Below the pieces are notes generated by a model that worked only from the letters and a program-made list of their open reading frames with translations, did not search any database and had not been told where the DNA came from. Below, piece after piece: positions 45,598 through 48,428 of a stretch of 48,428 nt of DNA; position 1 is the stretch's first letter, and every line of letters begins with the position of its first letter. Source of the stretch: Polytrichum commune (taxonomy: Eukaryota > Streptophyta > Polytrichopsida > Polytrichales > Polytrichaceae). Both the position numbers and the translations under genes were made by a program. The stretch spans positions 41,418,001 to 41,466,428 of the forward strand of contig OX485804.1 in NCBI GenBank assembly GCA_950295325.1, in the 5' to 3' direction.

Positions 45598-46116
45598 ATG
45601 GAGGGGGCGGATCGAGCCCACAGTCCCACTGTGGTCGTCTCCAAGATGGCAGGGTTTGCTTCTTCAATACGGTCGGCACAACAGGCTAGCCAGCAGACGT
45701 ACACGAAGAATATCACTACTAACAATTTCCTTAACCACCGCAGCTACCCCACGCCCACAAACCTACTAGGCACATCAAATGGCTCCACGAGCTCAGGAGG
45801 CCAGCGATGGAGTCCCCGAAATTCTACGAGCCCTGCGACGACGTTTGTCCCTGCCCCGGCCGAGAAGGGATTCGGGGGTTTCATGACCGATTTCCTGATG
45901 GGAGGCGTTTCGGCCGCGGTTTCGAAGACGGCCGCAGCGCCCATCGAGCGCGTGAAGCTCCTCATCCAGAACCAAGACGAGATGTTGAAGTCGGGCCGAC
46001 TCTCGCACCCGTACCAAGGCATCCGGGAGTGCTTTGCACGAACGATTCGGGACGAGGGCGTCCTCTCGTTGTGGCGCGGGAATGTGGCCAATGTCGCCCG
46101 CTACTTCCCGACTCAG
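45598..46116 (+). CDS. Mitochondrial ADP/ATP carrier, exon 1 (partial gene)
   Basis: 173 codons from ATG 45598, preceded in frame by TGA (45589), to a CAG/GTAAAC donor at 46116/46117 (phase 0). The product exchanges ADP and ATP across the mitochondrial inner membrane. Residues 1 to about 88 form a basic, Ser/Thr-rich extension, as in plant carriers, where it is removed after import. The first carrier repeat follows: [20 protein letters not shown] forms helix 1, and PIERVK (115-120) is the carrier signature P.[DE]..[KR]. Then [19 protein letters not shown] and [16 protein letters not shown], nearly identical to conserved family blocks. The remaining two carrier repeats are not in the window; the gene continues past 48428 or is truncated. 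Confidence 0.92.
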
Positions 46117-46227
46117 GTAAACCATTCTCTCCACGCAAGGTCGGTCGATGGGTCTTCAATCCATCGGTTACGTTTTTCCGACGAGCCCACTTCTCCTATC
46201 GTAGGATACGAAACGCGCGACTAATAA

Positions 46228-46751
46228 GGGGCACTTTATATTAGGGCCCATTTTCAAACCCTAGGCATCAACCAATGAGAGTGCTTAGATTGCCCAAATG
46301 GGCCCTAGTATGGGCCCAAGGGCTTTATATTGAGAGTCGGCCCACTTCTCCTAAAGTTTACGTGGCGGGTGACATGGCGGCGTTTTGGAGGGAAAGAAAT
46401 GGGCCGATGCCAAAAAATTGGGTCGAGGGTTTATGGAGACCCACTTCGCACCTTTGGCCCACTTCACCCAACTTCCGTCATATAGTCATTTATGACTTTA
46501 GTTCAAGCAAGGGCATAATTCATTTAAGCCCAAGTGGGCCGTGGATTGGGCCTTACAATATAAAGTCCCTAGGCCCATTTGGAAGGCCCACTTTAAAGAA
46601 GAATTTCCAATTTGGGCCCTACAAGTGGGCCTATGGACTTTATATTGGAAGGCCCACTCTACGGCCCACTTTGTAAAGTAGGGCTAAAGTTAAGGCCCAC
46701 TTCAAGTCCAAGTGGGCTCAACTCCAAATGGGCCCTAATATAAAGTGCCCC
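46228..46751. mobile_element. 524-bp Tourist/PIF-like MITE with TAA target duplication
   Basis: Perfect 26-bp terminal inverted repeats beginning GGGGCACTTTATATTAGG (46228-46253) with the complement at 46726-46751, each directly flanked by TAA (46225-46227 and 46752-46754). A TWA 3-bp TSD is typical of PIF/Harbinger-Tourist elements. The duplicated intron segment at about 47083-47097 has GACTAAGTACAAG without the element, which is an empty site. The interior is rich in repeated GGGCCC and GGCCCACTT motifs and has no real coding frame. Confidence 0.88.
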
Positions 46752-46939
46752 TAAGTACAAGATGATTAGCGAACCCAAGTCGAGGCCGTCACCGCTTTCC
46801 TTGTGTGTTTTGGAACTCGTATGAATGTCTTGTTTGTTAGCAATGTGGAGATTCTCGCGCTCGTTAAATGGCCATATAAGTCCCTTCAAATATGTTCGAC
46901 TCTTAAAAATGGTCATCACATTTTGGTAATTCTCACTCT

Positions 46940-47270
46940 CGTTGTGGTGTGGGAATGTGGCCAATGTCGTCTGCTACTTCCCGACTCGGGTAAACCATTC
47001 ACTTTACGTAAGGTCGATGGGTCTTTAATCGGTTATGTTTTTTTCGACTAGCCCCACTTCTCCTATTGTAGGATGTGAAACGTGCGACTAAGTACAAGAT
47101 GATTAACGAACCCAAGTCAAAGCCGTTGCCGCTTTCCTTGTGTGTTTCGGAGCTCGTATGAATGTCTTGTTCGTTAGCAATGTGAAGATTCTCGTGCTCG
47201 TTAAATGGTCATATAAGTCCCTCCAATTATGTTTGACTCTTGAGCTTAAAATGGAGATCACATTTTGAGC
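46940..47270 (+). repeat. Decayed tandem copy of the carrier exon 1 end plus intron start
   Basis: 46940-47093 copies 46069-46224 (exon end, donor and first ~108 bp of intron) with many substitutions, and 47090-47221 copies 46754-46880. The exon-like part reads as a corrupted carrier segment (GNVANVVCYFPTR, then GTAAAC). This is a tandem duplication that arose before, or without, the MITE insertion. Confidence 0.85.
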
Positions 47271-47574
47271 ATACGGTCCTATCTCTTTTAGACACGTGTC
47301 CAATTTTTTGAGGTACACCAAACCACATACCACTCAAAGATAGGTCTCCTAATAAGAAAGGCAACCCAATAGGGTTGTCTACGTTAACCATTATTTTATT
47401 TCTTGCATTTGGGCCAAGGATTCTTGGCAGCCATGTAAGTTGAGGTGAAAACATTGGGAGCACCTTGTAGCTCACAAGTTTCTTGTGTAAGCAGTTAAGA
47501 CTACGGATTAGCTGCTCGATGGCCCCAAATTAAAGTAGTGAGATTAAGTTGGGACAAATTAATCGTAAATTCAT

Positions 47575-47673
47575 AGGTGTGCTTTGCGCAAACAATTCAG
47601 GATGAGGGCACGATCTTGTTGTGGCGTGGAAATGTGACCAATGTCGTCTACTACTTCCCAATTCACGTAAACA
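47575..47673 (+). pseudogene. Second decayed fragment of the carrier exon 1 end
   Basis: Resembles 46028-46122: TGTGCTTTGCGCAAAC against GAGTGCTTTGCACGAAC, then TTGTTGTGGCGTGGAAATGT against TCGTTGTGGCGCGGGAATGT, ending before GTAAAC. Heavily mutated. With 46940-47093 it makes three versions of this exon end within 1.6 kb. Confidence 0.75.
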
Positions 47674-48365
47674 TATGCACCACTAGGTATTCTCCTGCTA
47701 ATTCTTCTTGGTATGGAAGAGGGTTGTTGCACTAGTTTTCACAAAAATTGGTTCATAATCTCCACATAGTTAGTCTAACAAAACCTACATTTGAGATCTA
47801 AAAACAAGGATGATCTTCATGAACATCAACTAAGTTTTTGTACTCTCGCTTGAGATGAGGCTCAGTTAGGAACCCAAAAATCGGTTAATTAGGTTGAAAG
47901 AGGTTGAATTCAATGTTGGATTTAGGGTCACATTTTATATATATAATGAATATTTTTAGGTTTTCGTCTTGGTACCAATAGGGTACACATTATTTGAACA
48001 TATTCGTTTATTTTGATACCACTCAGTTCATCCACGAATTTTCATACCTAAGTAAACTGACCCTAGTCTCAATATGGTATGAAGATGGTAATGACCCAGA
48101 CAATAACTTAGACACACAACTACGCTTTCATCTTGTCGTCCCACCAAGTATCAATGTTTGACTAGTACTACAATTTCGGTGTTGGTCGGGTAGAGTTTCA
48201 TGGACACTAGTCCATTGTGTATATTGTGCATTGATACCATGCATTCATTCACATGTATACCGATCCAATATTGGTTGATTCCACTTAACCCTTGGAGACA
48301 AGAGAAGAAACGCTGACCTTAGTGGGATCAGCATGATTGAAACGCCCGTTCGACCCACCCTTGGT

Positions 48366-48386
48366 ATTATGTCCACTGGACATAAT
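48366..48386. repeat. Perfect 10-1-10 palindrome
   Basis: ATTATGTCCA, C, then its exact reverse complement, near the window end. Confidence 0.85.
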
Positions 48387-48428
48387 CTCAATGGTGCAGG
48401 ACTACAAACCCCTCTCGGGGTGGACACT

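Larger units (their letters stand above)
46117..48428 (+). other. Intron 1 of the ADP/ATP carrier gene (continues beyond window)
   Basis: No second carrier exon is recognisable. The interval contains a 524-bp MITE (46228-46751), tandemly duplicated intron/exon-end sequence, and AT-rich sequence to the window end. Confidence 0.6.

Noticed and set aside
46275-46676. 133-codon plus-strand frame
   Set aside because: It lies wholly inside the 524-bp MITE and arises from its internal GGCCCA-rich repeats.

Overview
Organism and character. The window looks like nuclear DNA of a streptophyte (green plant or charophyte-type alga). The evidence is a first exon of a mitochondrial ADP/ATP carrier with the long cleavable N-terminal extension typical of plants, interstitial CCCTAAA/TTTAGGG (plant-type telomere) repeats, many GT-AG introns, and transposable elements of plant superfamilies (En/Spm-CACTA-like, hAT-like, PIF/Tourist-like). 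The mix of gene families reminds me of charophytes such as Chara, but that is an impression, not a proof. Only one clear host gene is present; nearly everything else is transposon-related or repetitive.

Layout. (1) 1-9965 and 12319-22283 are the same ~10-kb sequence, differing in my reading at only four bases in one C-rich tract. A 200-N gap (9966-10165) and 2.2 kb of unique sequence separate them. The first copy starts at base 1 and stops at the gap, so an assembly duplicate (redundant contig or haplotig) is more likely than a true tandem repeat. Each copy carries a multi-exon plus-strand gene with features of En/Spm-type accessory transposase proteins, an upstream cluster of three ACGT (bZIP-type) motifs spaced exactly 14 bp, and a decayed C48/Ulp1-like exon downstream. 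Between the copies, a minus-strand gene with a CACTA 'transposase-associated' zinc-like motif runs into the gap. (2) 22.3-26.7 kb holds a small acidic protein made of five 26-residue repeats, minisatellites, and MITE-like repeats. (3) 26.7-31.7 kb holds a minus-strand three-exon gene for a ~924-residue protein that appears to combine a ParB/Srx-like 'DGQHS' segment with a degenerate N4/N6 DNA-methyltransferase motif. Both coding introns and its inferred 5' intron carry arrays of a 22-24-bp palindrome. (4) 31.7-34.2 kb is AT-rich, with telomere-like tracts and a foldback element. (5) 34.2-38.6 kb holds another array of the same palindrome and then a plus-strand gene resembling the DUF7869-type transposase-like family. 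(6) 38.6-44 kb holds duplications, an array of short hairpins with covarying stems, a repeat copy with a nested 669-bp TIR element and perfect 8-bp TSD, and a hAT transposase C-terminus. (7) 45.4-48.4 kb holds exon 1 of the ADP/ATP carrier and the start of a long intron containing a 524-bp Tourist-like MITE and decayed copies of the exon's own 3' end.

How it fits together. The best candidate for something undescribed is the link between the palindrome family (26 copies, conserved half-sites, variable 2-nt centre that is largely constant within each array) and two transposon-like genes, one with a domain of a kind that in bacteria binds palindromic parS sites or modifies DNA. The palindromes lie outside all exons I can define. 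Functional links are inference; family assignments come from recognised motifs without a database search.
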